A DNA stretch of 62,244 nt from Kitasatospora sp. MAA4 (lineage in GTDB: Bacteria; Actinomycetota; Actinomycetes; Streptomycetales; Streptomycetaceae), in the NCBI RefSeq assembly GCF_029893355.1, contig NZ_JARZAI010000039.1, positions 1 through 62,244 of the forward strand, written 5' to 3'. This document shows positions 47,595-56,427 of this stretch, one piece after another. Positions within the stretch are counted from its first letter, which is position 1. Every line of letters begins with the position of its first letter. Position numbers and translations under genes: made by a program. The notes beneath the pieces are model-generated. The model was not told the origin of the DNA, made no database searches, and saw only the letters and a list, made by a program, of their open reading frames with translations.

Positions 47595-48409
47595 ACGGTC
47601 GCTCCGGGAAGGGCCAGCCGGTCGAGCTGCTGACGGAAGAGGGACACGGCCTCGGCCTTGGGCAGCGGTGCGACGCCCTCGACGTGCAGCTCGACCAGCA
47701 GGTCGCCGACGGCGGCCGTGCAGTCCAGCTCGTCGATGGGCTCCCCCGGATCGGCCGGCGGCAGGAAGCAGTGCGCCTCCGGGTGGCCCGGCACCTCCGG
47801 CCCCAGCCGGAACAGGCCCGACTGCGAGCCCAGCGCGCCCTCGAAGGCGCTCTCCGCCTCCACCGACTTCTGGTTGAACTGGCTGAGCCGCAGGTAGAGC
47901 GCCATGTCGCCGGTCTCCGAGCGGAAGGTGCGGACGCCCTTCCCCTTCATCTTCAGCCCCTGCAGCACGGCCTTGGCCTTGTCCCGCTCGGTCTTGGGCA
48001 GGTCCTTGACACTGTCGTCGAGGTCGGCGGCCAGCTGGTCCGGCGTCAGCTCGGTGTCGTTGCCGTCCGCACCGTCGTCCGGGCCGAGCCGGTAGCCCGC
48101 GGGGACGGGGAGCAGCAGGTCGCGCAGCGAGCCGAAGTGGGTGCCGTTCGCCTGCGCGCCGTACGGGTGCGGCTTCGCGGCGGCGGGCGCGACGCCCTGT
48201 GCGGCAGAGCCGGCCGCGGGCTGTGGGGCGTCGTCGTACTTCACCCTGATGATGCCGACGCCGATGGCGACCCCCGCGAGGGCGGCGGCGGCCACTGCGG
48301 CGCAGACGCGCAGCGCGAGTCCGCGCCCGCGCGCCGGAACCGGCGCTGGGGCCAACTGCTCTGGGGCGTCCGTCTGCTGGGCGGTGTCGTTGTCGAGGTC
48401 GTCGCTCAT
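47591..48409 (-). CDS. Bitopic membrane protein, third of four tandem paralogues
   Basis: The 272-residue protein has a short acidic tail, a single helix near residues 33-50, and the family signature HFGSLRDLLLPVPAGYRLGP near 92. The outer domain continues with TFRSETGDMALYLRLSQFNQ, GHPEAHCFLPPAD and ELDCTAAVGDLLVELHVEG (two Cys that could pair), then a final helix LFRQQLDRLALPG. The pattern of strand, xLRLxQF strand, PGHP loop and C-terminal QxDRL helix is shared with the paralogues. ATGA overlaps join it to both neighbours. No known family is recognised. Confidence 0.75.
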   Translation of the reverse strand: MSDDLDNDTAQQTDAPEQLAPAPVPARGRGLALRVCAAVAAAALAGVAIGVGIIRVKYDDAPQPAAGSAAQGVAPAAAKPHPYGAQANGTHFGSLRDLLLPVPAGYRLGPDDGADGNDTELTPDQLAADLDDSVKDLPKTERDKAKAVLQGLKMKGKGVRTFRSETGDMALYLRLSQFNQKSVEAESAFEGALGSQSGLFRLGPEVPGHPEAHCFLPPADPGEPIDELDCTAAVGDLLVELHVEGVAPLPKAEAVSLFRQQLDRLALPGATV

Positions 48410-49248
48410 GCCAACTGCTCCCACTGCCGCTGCGCGAGGTCCTTGACCTCGTCCGGGCCGAGCTTGGTCGAGGAGAACTCCTCGACGCTGATCAGGACGT
48501 TGCCCCGGCGCGCTCGGGCGAGCGCGTAGTAGTACTGCTCGGTGGTGTCGCTGTAGGTCAGGGGCGTGTCGTCCGCGCCGTAGCCGCCCTCCATGCCGTT
48601 GGCGAACGGGCGCGGCACGGTGACGCCCCGACCGGCCACGTCGGTGATCGCCGTGGCCGCGTGGTCCGCGTCGTACTGGGTCAGCTGGACCAGGTACTTG
48701 ACGTCGCCCTTCTGCCAGGACGTGGCGGCGGTGCGCCGGAACCCCTCGGCCAGTATCAGGTGGAACCGCTGCGCCGAGTTGCCCATGCTGCGGGCCAGGT
48801 TGGCGGCGGACTCCCAGCCGTCGCCGTCCGCGAACCCGAAGTCGTCCCAGTCCTGGGCGTCGGCGGGCTTGCCGATCAGCAGCTTGCGCAGGTCGCCGTC
48901 GATGGCGAGCGGCTTGGGGGCCGCGTCGGCCGCGGCCCGGTCGTCCAGGACGGTGCTCGGGTAGTGCGGCAGGACGGTGAGTTGGAGCGGGGGCAGCGGG
49001 GTCGGCGGACGGCCGGCCTGGACCGCGTAGCCGACGCCGCCCCCGATCACCGGGCCGAGCAGCAGCGCGCCGACCAGCAGGAGCGCGGTGCGGGGGCGGC
49101 GACCGCGGGTGGTCGGCGCGGGCGCGGTGTCCGGCGCGCTGTCCGGGGCAGTGTCCGGCGCGAAGTCGGTGCTCACGGAGGGCTCCAGCACAGAAGAAGA
49201 TGAGGGTGGCGGGGGCGGGCCTTCAACGGCCGTGGGCTCAACCGGCAC
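48406..49248 (-). CDS. Bitopic membrane protein, second of four tandem paralogues
   Basis: The 280-residue protein has a Pro/Ser/Asp-rich cytosolic tail, a helix near residues 53-73, and signature AIDGDLRKLLIGKPADA near residue 113. The outer domain has FRRTAATSWQKGDVKYLVQL, TQYDADHAATAITDVAGRG and VLISVEEFSSTKLGPDEV, ending AQRQWEQL. The start is GTG 49248, within the stop region of the upstream gene (11-base overlap); its TGA overlaps the next ATG. As with its paralogues the function is unknown; coupled translation suggests a complex of fixed ratio. Confidence 0.75.
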   Translation of the reverse strand: MPVEPTAVEGPPPPPSSSSVLEPSVSTDFAPDTAPDSAPDTAPAPTTRGRRPRTALLLVGALLLGPVIGGGVGYAVQAGRPPTPLPPLQLTVLPHYPSTVLDDRAAADAAPKPLAIDGDLRKLLIGKPADAQDWDDFGFADGDGWESAANLARSMGNSAQRFHLILAEGFRRTAATSWQKGDVKYLVQLTQYDADHAATAITDVAGRGVTVPRPFANGMEGGYGADDTPLTYSDTTEQYYYALARARRGNVLISVEEFSSTKLGPDEVKDLAQRQWEQLA

Positions 49249-50125
49249 TGGACAGCCGATCGCGCTGACGCTTCATCGCGTCCGTGAGCAGCGCCTTGTC
49301 CGGGTCGCCCTTCACGTCGACGCTCACCTCGTACTCGACGTCGCCGACCGCGGAGACGCCGATCAAGTGGCCCGGGAACGCCTGCTGGTCGGGCTTGAAG
49401 AGGAAGCCGCGGCCGCCGCTGTCGCCGTCCAGGTCGAAGCTGTCGCCCGTGGAGAAGCTGGCGTTGGCGGCGAACTGCCGGGCGCTGGAGGCCGAGGAGA
49501 AGCGCATCAGCCGCGCCGAGACCTCCATCGAGCCGTCGGCCGTGCGGTACTTGCGGTAGACGCTCTCCTGGTAGCCGTAGGAGTTCAGGACGCTCTTGAT
49601 GTCCGTGGAGCTGTCGTACTCCTTGGCCAGGTCGTCGGTGGTCAGCGCGGCGCCGTCGGCAGGACCGTAGGACTCGCCGCCGTCGGGGATCGGAACCAGG
49701 AAGTAGCGCAGGTCGCCGCCGTGGGTGCTGCCGCTGAGCGTGCCGTGCAGCGTGCTGCTGGGCGACGGGACGAGCGATTGGGAGGGGAGCGGCACCGGCG
49801 CCGCACTCGCCGCGGGTCCGGCGGTCGGGGACGCGCTCGCGCTCGCGCCGGGAGCGGCCGGGGCCGTCGCGGCGACCGTGCTGCGGTGGTCCGGCCTGCC
49901 GACCAGGACGGTGACGGCCGCGCTGCCCGCGGTGACGGCCAGCAGTCCGGCGGTGGCCAGCGCGACCACCGCCGCCCGCGGCAGCCGACGCGCGGCGGGC
50001 GCCTCGACGGGCGCGTCAGCGGGCAGGGCAGCGGGCAGGGCAGGGAGCGGGTCGGGAACGGACGGCTCGGGCACGGACGGCTCGGGCACCGGCGTGGGAT
50101 CGCCGGCAGGGTCGGGCGCGGACAA
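49238..50125 (-). CDS. Bitopic membrane protein, first of four tandem paralogues
   Basis: The 295-residue protein has repeated VPEPS units in the cytosolic tail, one helix near residues 55-75, and signature THGGDLRYFLVPIPDGGES near 130. The outer domain has YRTADGSMEVSARLMRFSSA, FPGHLIGVSAVGDVEYEVSV and a C-terminal helix with MKRQRDRL. TTG 50125 is preferred because GGGGGAG lies 4 bases upstream; GTG 50218 is open in frame but has no ribosome site. As first gene it would carry the promoter in 50126-50398. Function unknown. Confidence 0.75.
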   Translation of the reverse strand: MSAPDPAGDPTPVPEPSVPEPSVPDPLPALPAALPADAPVEAPAARRLPRAAVVALATAGLLAVTAGSAAVTVLVGRPDHRSTVAATAPAAPGASASASPTAGPAASAAPVPLPSQSLVPSPSSTLHGTLSGSTHGGDLRYFLVPIPDGGESYGPADGAALTTDDLAKEYDSSTDIKSVLNSYGYQESVYRKYRTADGSMEVSARLMRFSSASSARQFAANASFSTGDSFDLDGDSGGRGFLFKPDQQAFPGHLIGVSAVGDVEYEVSVDVKGDPDKALLTDAMKRQRDRLSSAG

Positions 50126-50398
50126 GGGACTCCCCCCAGGAGTGAAGAGCGGTGCTCCCCACCGGCACGGCGGAAGCGGCCCGGCCGCCGCTCGGAAATC
50201 GGCCGTAGTACCAGTCACCTGGAATTATGAGAGATCCCCGCTCTCGCCAACAAGGCGGCAATCCACTCGACTCCCCCATTGCTTCACCAATCGGACACGA
50301 CGTAATCGAACCGCAACCGACCCGGCGGCCGGCACGGCCACAACTCCCGCTCCTCGCAACTGATCAAGGGTGGAGACCTCAGCGAGGAGGACCGGAGC

Positions 50399-50515
50399 AT
50401 GCTCTCCGGATACGTGAGAGCCGCCAACGGCCAAGCCGGGCGCCTCAGCAGCTTCCTGCACGGGATCGGACACGGAACGACGCCTCCGTATCATGAGTGG
50501 CCGCCAGGAGCGTGA
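50399..50515 (+). CDS. Possible 38-residue small protein
   Basis: ATG 50399 follows GAGGAGG by 8 bases and leads to MLSGYVRAANGQAGRLSSF, then LHGIGHGTTPPYHEWPPGA and TGA. The frame also reads plausibly upstream from 50306 (LIKGGDLSEEDRS), without a usual start codon, so a longer or truncated gene is possible. The frame ends 25 bases before the pentapeptide-repeat gene. No family is recognised. Confidence 0.4.
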   Translation: MLSGYVRAANGQAGRLSSFLHGIGHGTTPPYHEWPPGA

Positions 50516-50540
50516 ACCGCGGGCGCGGGAGAGGACGAAC

Positions 50541-51764
50541 ATGACGGGTGAGGACGGCGTTCCGGGCCTGTACGGGGTGTTCGCTCCACTGGCTTCGTTG
50601 GAGCAGCTGCGCGCTCGCTGGCTGACCCCCCAGGGTGAGGCGGCGCTGGCAGCGGTGGCCGCCACCGCTCCGTCCGGCGGCCGGTGGGCCGACGCGGTGG
50701 CCGAACTGCCCTACGCCGACGAGACCTTTCGGGAGGAGCCGGAACCGGGTTGCCGCGACCTGCGCGGCGCCCCGCTCGACGGGGCGGATCTGCACGGCGC
50801 CGACCTGCGCTCGGCGGACCTCTACGGGGCCTCGGTGCGGTCAGCCGTGCTGGCCGGCGCCGACCTGCGCGACGCCCAACTGGACGAGACCGACTTCACG
50901 GGATCGGACCTACGTCGAGCCGACCTCTCCGGCGCTGCCGGGAAGGCCGGTTTCGCCGAGTGCCGCTTCGACGGGGCGAAGCTCGTCGGTGCCATGCTGC
51001 GGGCGAGCGACTTCCGGCAGGCCAAGCTGATGCGTGCGGACCTGACCGGTGCGAACCTGCTGGGCGCCGCCCTGACGACCGCGGACCTGACAGGGGCGAA
51101 CCTGTCGGGTGCCCGGCTGGACGACCGCGGATCCGAAGGACCTGGCCCGAGCGAGATGGTGCCGGAAGCCCTCCCGCAGGTGCTGCACGGCTTCGACTTC
51201 CCGCCGGCCGTGCGGAAAGTCTTTCGCGCCCGATGGTCCGCTCCCGAGGGCCGCCGCGCTCTCGAGGCGATGCTGGCGTCGGCCCGCGCCGGACAGCGTT
51301 CGCAGCCGGAGCCGGAGCCGGAGCCGACCGCGACGGAACCGCCGTTCGTTCAGGAGCACGGCGACCGGCCGGCGCCAGGCGGCCGGGACCTGCGCGGCGC
51401 ACCACTGGACGGCGTCGACCTCACCGGGGCGAACCTCAGCGGAGCACTTCTCGACGGCGCCACGGCCGTGGCCGCTGTCCTGGCCTGCGCCGATCTGGCC
51501 GGCGCACACCTTCTCGACGCCGGCTTCGACCGTGCCGACCTCTGCGGGGCGGACCTGTCCCACTGCCGTGGCCGCATCTCGTTCCGAGGCGCCCTCCTGC
51601 GCAATGCCAACCTCCGCGGAGCCGTGCTGCAGGGCTGCGATTTCGAGGGGGCCGACCTGAACGGTGCCGATTTCTCCCAGGCGACACTGCTCTCGTGCCG
51701 GGTGACCGAGCAGCAATGGCGAACCGCGACCACCGCCGGGGCGTATGTCGCGCCGAGCGAATGA
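50541..51764 (+). CDS. Pentapeptide-repeat protein with two repeat arrays
   Basis: The 407-residue protein contains two pentapeptide arrays, A(D/N)LxG-type, at about residues 68-195 and 290-385 (for example GADLHGADLRSADLYGA and GVDLTGANLSGALLDGA). Each array follows a similar N-terminal module: ARWLTPQGEAALAAVAATA and ARWSAPEGRRALEAMLASA, then RDLRGAPLDG. The gene thus looks like an internal duplication. Arrays fold as right-handed quadrilateral beta-helices; DNA mimicry, as in gyrase-protecting Qnr or MfpA, is one possible role. ATG 50541 has AGAGGA upstream. It precedes the toxin locus, without evident link. Confidence 0.88.
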   Translation: MTGEDGVPGLYGVFAPLASLEQLRARWLTPQGEAALAAVAATAPSGGRWADAVAELPYADETFREEPEPGCRDLRGAPLDGADLHGADLRSADLYGASVRSAVLAGADLRDAQLDETDFTGSDLRRADLSGAAGKAGFAECRFDGAKLVGAMLRASDFRQAKLMRADLTGANLLGAALTTADLTGANLSGARLDDRGSEGPGPSEMVPEALPQVLHGFDFPPAVRKVFRARWSAPEGRRALEAMLASARAGQRSQPEPEPEPTATEPPFVQEHGDRPAPGGRDLRGAPLDGVDLTGANLSGALLDGATAVAAVLACADLAGAHLLDAGFDRADLCGADLSHCRGRISFRGALLRNANLRGAVLQGCDFEGADLNGADFSQATLLSCRVTEQQWRTATTAGAYVAPSE

Positions 51765-51868
51765 ATGGCGGCGGGGCGAGGGCCGCGGTGGAACTGACGG
51801 CCCCTCGGTCGGTGTGATGCGTGATGCGTTACGGTCGGCGTTGCACATATGACCGTACGGGGGAAGTC

Positions 51869-52597
51869 ATGGCGATCGAGCTGCCTGGCGAAGTGGTGAC
51901 GATGCTCCAGTTCATCGGGGTGAACTGGCCGAACGTGAACGAGGACAAGGTCCGCGAACTGGCCACGCACATCCGCGAGTTCGCGGACAACGTGGACGGG
52001 ACGCACCAGAAGGCGACCGGCACGGTCAACGCGATGGCCGCCGACTACCAGGGCTCCTCCTACGAGGCGCTGGTGTCGAACTGGGCGCACCTGTCGTCGA
52101 GTCACATGACCGACCTGGTCAACGCCTGCCACACGGTGGCGACCGCACTGGACGCGGCGGCCGGGGTGATCGTGACGATGAAGATGCAGGCGATCGGCGA
52201 ACTCATAGCGCTGGCCGTCACGTTCGCCGCCGACCAGGCAGCGGCGGTGGCCACCTTCGGCCTCGCCGAGGCCGGCATGGCCCTGATCGTCGAAGGCGCG
52301 GAGCAGGTCACCGACTACCTGGAACAGCAGCTGGAGCAGTACATCATCGGCCAGGTGATCGAGGCGGCGATCACGCCGCTGGTGGCGGTGGTGGCCAAGG
52401 CCGTCAACGGACTGGCGTTCTCGGCGATGGCAGGGATCCTGGGCGTCTCGGGCAGCGCCGGGGCCGGGGGCACGAGCTTCAAAATCAACCCGGCCGCACT
52501 GGAAGGCCACTCCGAGACGATGAGCGGACACGCCCAGGAAGTGGCCGGCCACGCCGAGACGCTGCGCGGCAAGCTGGCGGGGGTCGACTTCACATGA
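51869..52597 (+). CDS. CpnT/WXG100-like secretion-domain protein of the toxin locus
   Basis: The 242-residue protein resembles the N-terminal WXG100-like domain of CpnT-type toxins: IGVNWPNVNEDKVRELATHIREFADNV, YQGSSYEALVSNWAHLSSS (central turn), then a hydrophobic helical stretch (VTMKMQAIGELIALAVTFAA) and a C-terminal SGHAQEVAGHAETL helix. Such proteins are secreted by type VII systems or escort the toxin. GGGGGAAG precedes the ATG. Its TGA overlaps the RHS toxin start, so both are made together; it is likely the carrier or export partner for that toxin. Confidence 0.75.
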   Translation: MAIELPGEVVTMLQFIGVNWPNVNEDKVRELATHIREFADNVDGTHQKATGTVNAMAADYQGSSYEALVSNWAHLSSSHMTDLVNACHTVATALDAAAGVIVTMKMQAIGELIALAVTFAADQAAAVATFGLAEAGMALIVEGAEQVTDYLEQQLEQYIIGQVIEAAITPLVAVVAKAVNGLAFSAMAGILGVSGSAGAGGTSFKINPAALEGHSETMSGHAQEVAGHAETLRGKLAGVDFT

Positions 52598-55500
52598 GCA
52601 ACCAGATCGTCAAGGCGCTGGAGGACGGCGCCAAGAAGCTCGGCAAGTCACTCGCCGAAGATGCGGGTAAAACGGTTAAGGACTTCTACCACTCCGCCGG
52701 CACGAAGCTGAAGAGCGTCGCGAAGCAGACCGCCGAGACCGACGCCGAGCACGAGGCGGCACTGAAGAAGATCCTTCAGGACGCCAAGCACGACGAACCG
52801 CACGAGCCCCACCTGCCCAGCGAGGGCGGGGGTGGCCGAGGCGGCGGCAAGGGCGAGCCCGGTTCGGGCCGCCAGCAGGCAGGGAACCAGCGCGAGGCCG
52901 GCCGGCCGAAGGACTCCGTCTGCGAAGGCGGCGAGCCCGTCGACATGGCAACCGGCCGGATGTTCATCGAGCAGACGGACGCGTACCTCCCAGGTGCCTT
53001 GGCCCTGCTGTTCAACAGGTCGTTCGAGTCCGGCTACCGGGCCGGGCGCTGGATGGGTCCGCGCTGGGTGTGCACCTTCGACGAGCGGCTGGAGATCGAT
53101 GCCGAGGGCGTGGTCTACCTCGGCGCGGATCGGATGGTCCAGGCCTATCCGCACCCGGCTCCGGACGAGCCCGTGCAGGCCGGTGCCGGCGCGCGATGGA
53201 GTCTCTCGACAGCCGCAGAGACCGGCGACTACCGACTGACGGATCCCGGCACCGGCCTGGTGCGGGAGTTCAGCGTCGTCCCGGGTGGTCATGAGGCGCT
53301 GCTGACCGGGCTGCGCGACCGCTCCGGCCACCGCGTCGAGTTCGAGTACGACGCCGACGGCACTCCGGTGAGCATGACCCATTCCGGCGGCTACCGGCTG
53401 CTGGTCACGGTCGACGGCGGCCGGATCACCGCCCTGCGCCTGGCCGGTGCGGGTGAGGACGGCCGTGACGCTCTGCTGACCAGGTACGGCTACACCGACG
53501 GGCACCTCACCTCGGTCTACAACTCCTCCGGTAAGCCCCTGCGGTTCGCCAACGACACCCAGGGCAGGGTGGTGGCCTGGACCGATCGGAACGGCACCCA
53601 GTACCGCTACCGCTACGACCAGTTCGACCGGGTCGTCGAGGAGGGCGGAACCGACGGCTCGCTCAACTTCCGGTTCGAGTACGGCGACCCCGATCCGGAC
53701 ACCGGCCTCAAGGTCCACTCCGAGATCAACGCCTTCGGCCATGCCACCGTCTACCACGTGAACGAGCATGCCCAGGTCGTCTCCCAGACCGATCCGCTGG
53801 GGAACACCACGCTCTTCGAGCGGGACGACTACGACCGGCTGCTCTCCCGCACCGACCCGCTCGGCCGCACCACCCGGTTCGCCTACGACGGTGCCGGCGA
53901 CCTGGTCGCCGTCACCCGCCCCGACGGCGAACAGTCCACAGCGGCCTACGACGGCGCGCTGAGTCAGCCCACCCTGCTCACCAGACCGGGCGGCCGGATC
54001 TGGCACCAGACGTACGACGAAGCCGGTCGCCGTACCTCGGTGACCGACCCGACCGGTGGCGTCACGCGCTACGGCTACGACGAGTCCGGGCACCTGGCGT
54101 CGGTGACCGACGCCGTGGGCCAGTGCACCTCGGTCCGGTGCAACGCTGCCGGGCTCCCCGTCGAGGTCACCGCCCCCGGCGGCGCCACCAGCAGCTACCG
54201 GCGCGACGCCTTCGGCCGAGTCATCGCGGTCACCGACCAACTGGGGGCGGTCACCCGGGTGACCTGGACCACCGAGGGTCGGCTGGCCTCGTTCACGGCC
54301 CCGGACGGGACCATCGAGACCTGGAGCTATGACGACGAGGGCAACCTTCTCGTCCACACCGACCAGGCCGGCCAGGTCAGTACCTTCGAGTACACGCCGT
54401 TCGAGACCCTGGCCGCCCGCACCGCACCCGACGGCAGCCGGCTCAGCTTCAGCTACGACGCCGACATGCGGCTCACAGCCGTCACCAACGCCCTGGACCA
54501 GAGCTGGAGTTACACGTACGACGCGGCCGGCAACCTGGTCCGCGAGACCGACTTCCACGGCCGAAGCGTCGGCTACCAACTGGACGCCGCCGGACAGATC
54601 GTCGCGCGGACCAACCCGCTGGGCCAGCGGATCGAGTACGACTACGACCTGCTCGGCCGAGTGGTGGCGAAGAACGTGGCAGGCGAGGTCACCCGCTACG
54701 GATACGACGCCGCCGGACACCTGCTCCAGGCCATCAGCCCCGACGCCGAGCTGCACCGGATCGTCGACCCGCTGGGCAACCTGCTGGCCGAGAACGTCAA
54801 CGGACGCAGCCTCAGCTACACCCGGGACAAGCTCGGCCGCCGCATCGGCTACACCACACCCACGGGCCACACCAGTCTCTGGACCTACGACGAGGCAGGC
54901 CGGCGCAGCTCCCTGACCACCTCGGGCGGCCGTCTCGACTTCGCCTACGACGCGGCCGGGCACGAAGCCGAACGCAGCATCGACGGACAGCTCACGCTGG
55001 CCAGCACCTGGAGCACTGAACACCGGCTGACCAGCCAGATCCTTCGGACCGACGAGTCGGTGCTGCAGCGTCGCGACTACGCCTACCGTGCCGACGGCGC
55101 CCTCCTGGGAGTCGAGGACCAGGTCAGCGGTCCTCGTGCCTTCGAGCTGGATACCGCCGGCCGGGTCACGGCCGTGCAGGCCGCCGGCTGGAGTGAGCGC
55201 TACGCCTACGACCCGGCCGGCAACCTCACCGACGCCGACTGGCCCGCCTCTGGCGCCACCAGTGCCGCGCTCGGCACCCGCACCCACACCGGCACCGAGC
55301 TCACCACCGCCGGCCGGGTCCGCTACGAGTACGACGCCGCCGGCCGCACCGTTCTCCGCCAGGTCACCAGACTGTCCCGCAAGCCGGACACCTGGCGCTA
55401 CACCTGGGACGCCGAGGACCGCCTCAGGGAGGTCAGCACGCCCGACGGCACCCGCTGGCGTTATCGGTACGACCCCTTCGGTCGGCGCATCGCCAAGCAG

Positions 55501-56427
55501 CGCCTGGCCGAGGACGGGATCACGGTAGTCGAGCAGACCGACTTCACCTGGGACGGCGCGACCCTGGCGGAACAGACCACCCACGCCCCCTACCTGCCCG
55601 GTCCGCACACCCTCAGCTGGGACTACCGAGGGCTCCACCCCCTGGCCCAGACCGAGACCATCACCACTCCTGGGACGGCCGACGCCCCGCAGGAGCAGAT
55701 CGACCGCCGGTTCTTCGCCATCGTCACCGACCTGGTCGGCACCCCCACCGAACTCGTGGACGCCGCCGCCGGCACCATCGCCTGGCGCGCCACCCGGACC
55801 GTGTGGGGCCACACCACCTGGCCTGCCGCGAGCACCACCTACACCCCGTTGCGCTTCCCCGGCCAGTACTTCGACCCCGAGACCCGCCTGCACTACAACC
55901 TGAACCGGTACTACGACCCCGAGACCGCCCGCTACACCACTCCTGACCCGTTGGGCCTCGCCCCGGACCCCAACCCCGACACCTACGTCCACAACCCGTA
56001 CACCTGGGCGGACCCGCTGGGTCTCGCGCCGGACCCGAACGATGAGCTCAGGAAGGAGCTCATGAACCTCGGGAAGCAGCGGGTCGACAAGGTCGCGGGG
56101 GACCTCGGTGACGACGATCCGATCCCCGGCGCCTACTCGGTGGGCAAGGACCGCACCACCGGTAGGATCTACTACGGGGAAAGCGGCGCGGCAACCGGCC
56201 ATGACAAGACCGTGGCCGACGCCATGCCGACGGAATCGCACCACCCGTCAGGCCGGCCACCCGGCTGCTGCGGTGAGCCGAGGATGTTCACCAACGCGAT
56301 CAAGGACGGCGCGGATCCGAAGAACATCGACGTGGTGACCGTGAACCCGAAGGGGAAGAAGTTCAAGATGTGCTCGAACTGCCAGACATGGGTACCCGGC
56401 TTCGGGGGAGAGGTGCTGACGGGATGA
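52594..56427 (+). CDS. RHS-repeat polymorphic toxin with C-terminal YwqJ-like deaminase
   Basis: The 1277-residue protein starts with a helical segment (1-105), a DUF6531-like region (about 107-180, CEGGEPVDMATGRMFIEQ), many YD repeats of type YDAAGNLVRETD (about 260-1050) and the RHS core motif RFPGQYFDPETRLHYNLNRY with DPLGLAP at about 1085-1140. The C-terminal 120 residues are a deaminase-like toxin: SVGKDRTTGRIYYGES, PGCCGEPRMFTNAIKDG (CxE) and KMCSNCQTWVP (CxxC) fit the YwqJ-type zinc deaminases. It probably edits nucleic acid bases or nucleotides in rival cells. The stop overlaps the immunity gene. Confidence 0.9.
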   Translation: MSNQIVKALEDGAKKLGKSLAEDAGKTVKDFYHSAGTKLKSVAKQTAETDAEHEAALKKILQDAKHDEPHEPHLPSEGGGGRGGGKGEPGSGRQQAGNQREAGRPKDSVCEGGEPVDMATGRMFIEQTDAYLPGALALLFNRSFESGYRAGRWMGPRWVCTFDERLEIDAEGVVYLGADRMVQAYPHPAPDEPVQAGAGARWSLSTAAETGDYRLTDPGTGLVREFSVVPGGHEALLTGLRDRSGHRVEFEYDADGTPVSMTHSGGYRLLVTVDGGRITALRLAGAGEDGRDALLTRYGYTDGHLTSVYNSSGKPLRFANDTQGRVVAWTDRNGTQYRYRYDQFDRVVEEGGTDGSLNFRFEYGDPDPDTGLKVHSEINAFGHATVYHVNEHAQVVSQTDPLGNTTLFERDDYDRLLSRTDPLGRTTRFAYDGAGDLVAVTRPDGEQSTAAYDGALSQPTLLTRPGGRIWHQTYDEAGRRTSVTDPTGGVTRYGYDESGHLASVTDAVGQCTSVRCNAAGLPVEVTAPGGATSSYRRDAFGRVIAVTDQLGAVTRVTWTTEGRLASFTAPDGTIETWSYDDEGNLLVHTDQAGQVSTFEYTPFETLAARTAPDGSRLSFSYDADMRLTAVTNALDQSWSYTYDAAGNLVRETDFHGRSVGYQLDAAGQIVARTNPLGQRIEYDYDLLGRVVAKNVAGEVTRYGYDAAGHLLQAISPDAELHRIVDPLGNLLAENVNGRSLSYTRDKLGRRIGYTTPTGHTSLWTYDEAGRRSSLTTSGGRLDFAYDAAGHEAERSIDGQLTLASTWSTEHRLTSQILRTDESVLQRRDYAYRADGALLGVEDQVSGPRAFELDTAGRVTAVQAAGWSERYAYDPAGNLTDADWPASGATSAALGTRTHTGTELTTAGRVRYEYDAAGRTVLRQVTRLSRKPDTWRYTWDAEDRLREVSTPDGTRWRYRYDPFGRRIAKQRLAEDGITVVEQTDFTWDGATLAEQTTHAPYLPGPHTLSWDYRGLHPLAQTETITTPGTADAPQEQIDRRFFAIVTDLVGTPTELVDAAAGTIAWRATRTVWGHTTWPAASTTYTPLRFPGQYFDPETRLHYNLNRYYDPETARYTTPDPLGLAPDPNPDTYVHNPYTWADPLGLAPDPNDELRKELMNLGKQRVDKVAGDLGDDDPIPGAYSVGKDRTTGRIYYGESGAATGHDKTVADAMPTESHHPSGRPPGCCGEPRMFTNAIKDGADPKNIDVVTVNPKGKKFKMCSNCQTWVPGFGGEVLTG

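Noticed and set aside
55945..56040. Repeated DPLGLAPDPN in the RHS protein as a recent DNA duplication
   Set aside because: Doubling of this motif at the RHS core end is common in the family and does not need a special event.
52648..56244. A 1198-codon minus-strand frame opposite the RHS toxin
   Set aside because: Repeated valine/glycine-rich residues mirror the YD repeats of the plus strand; no ribosome site and no family pattern.
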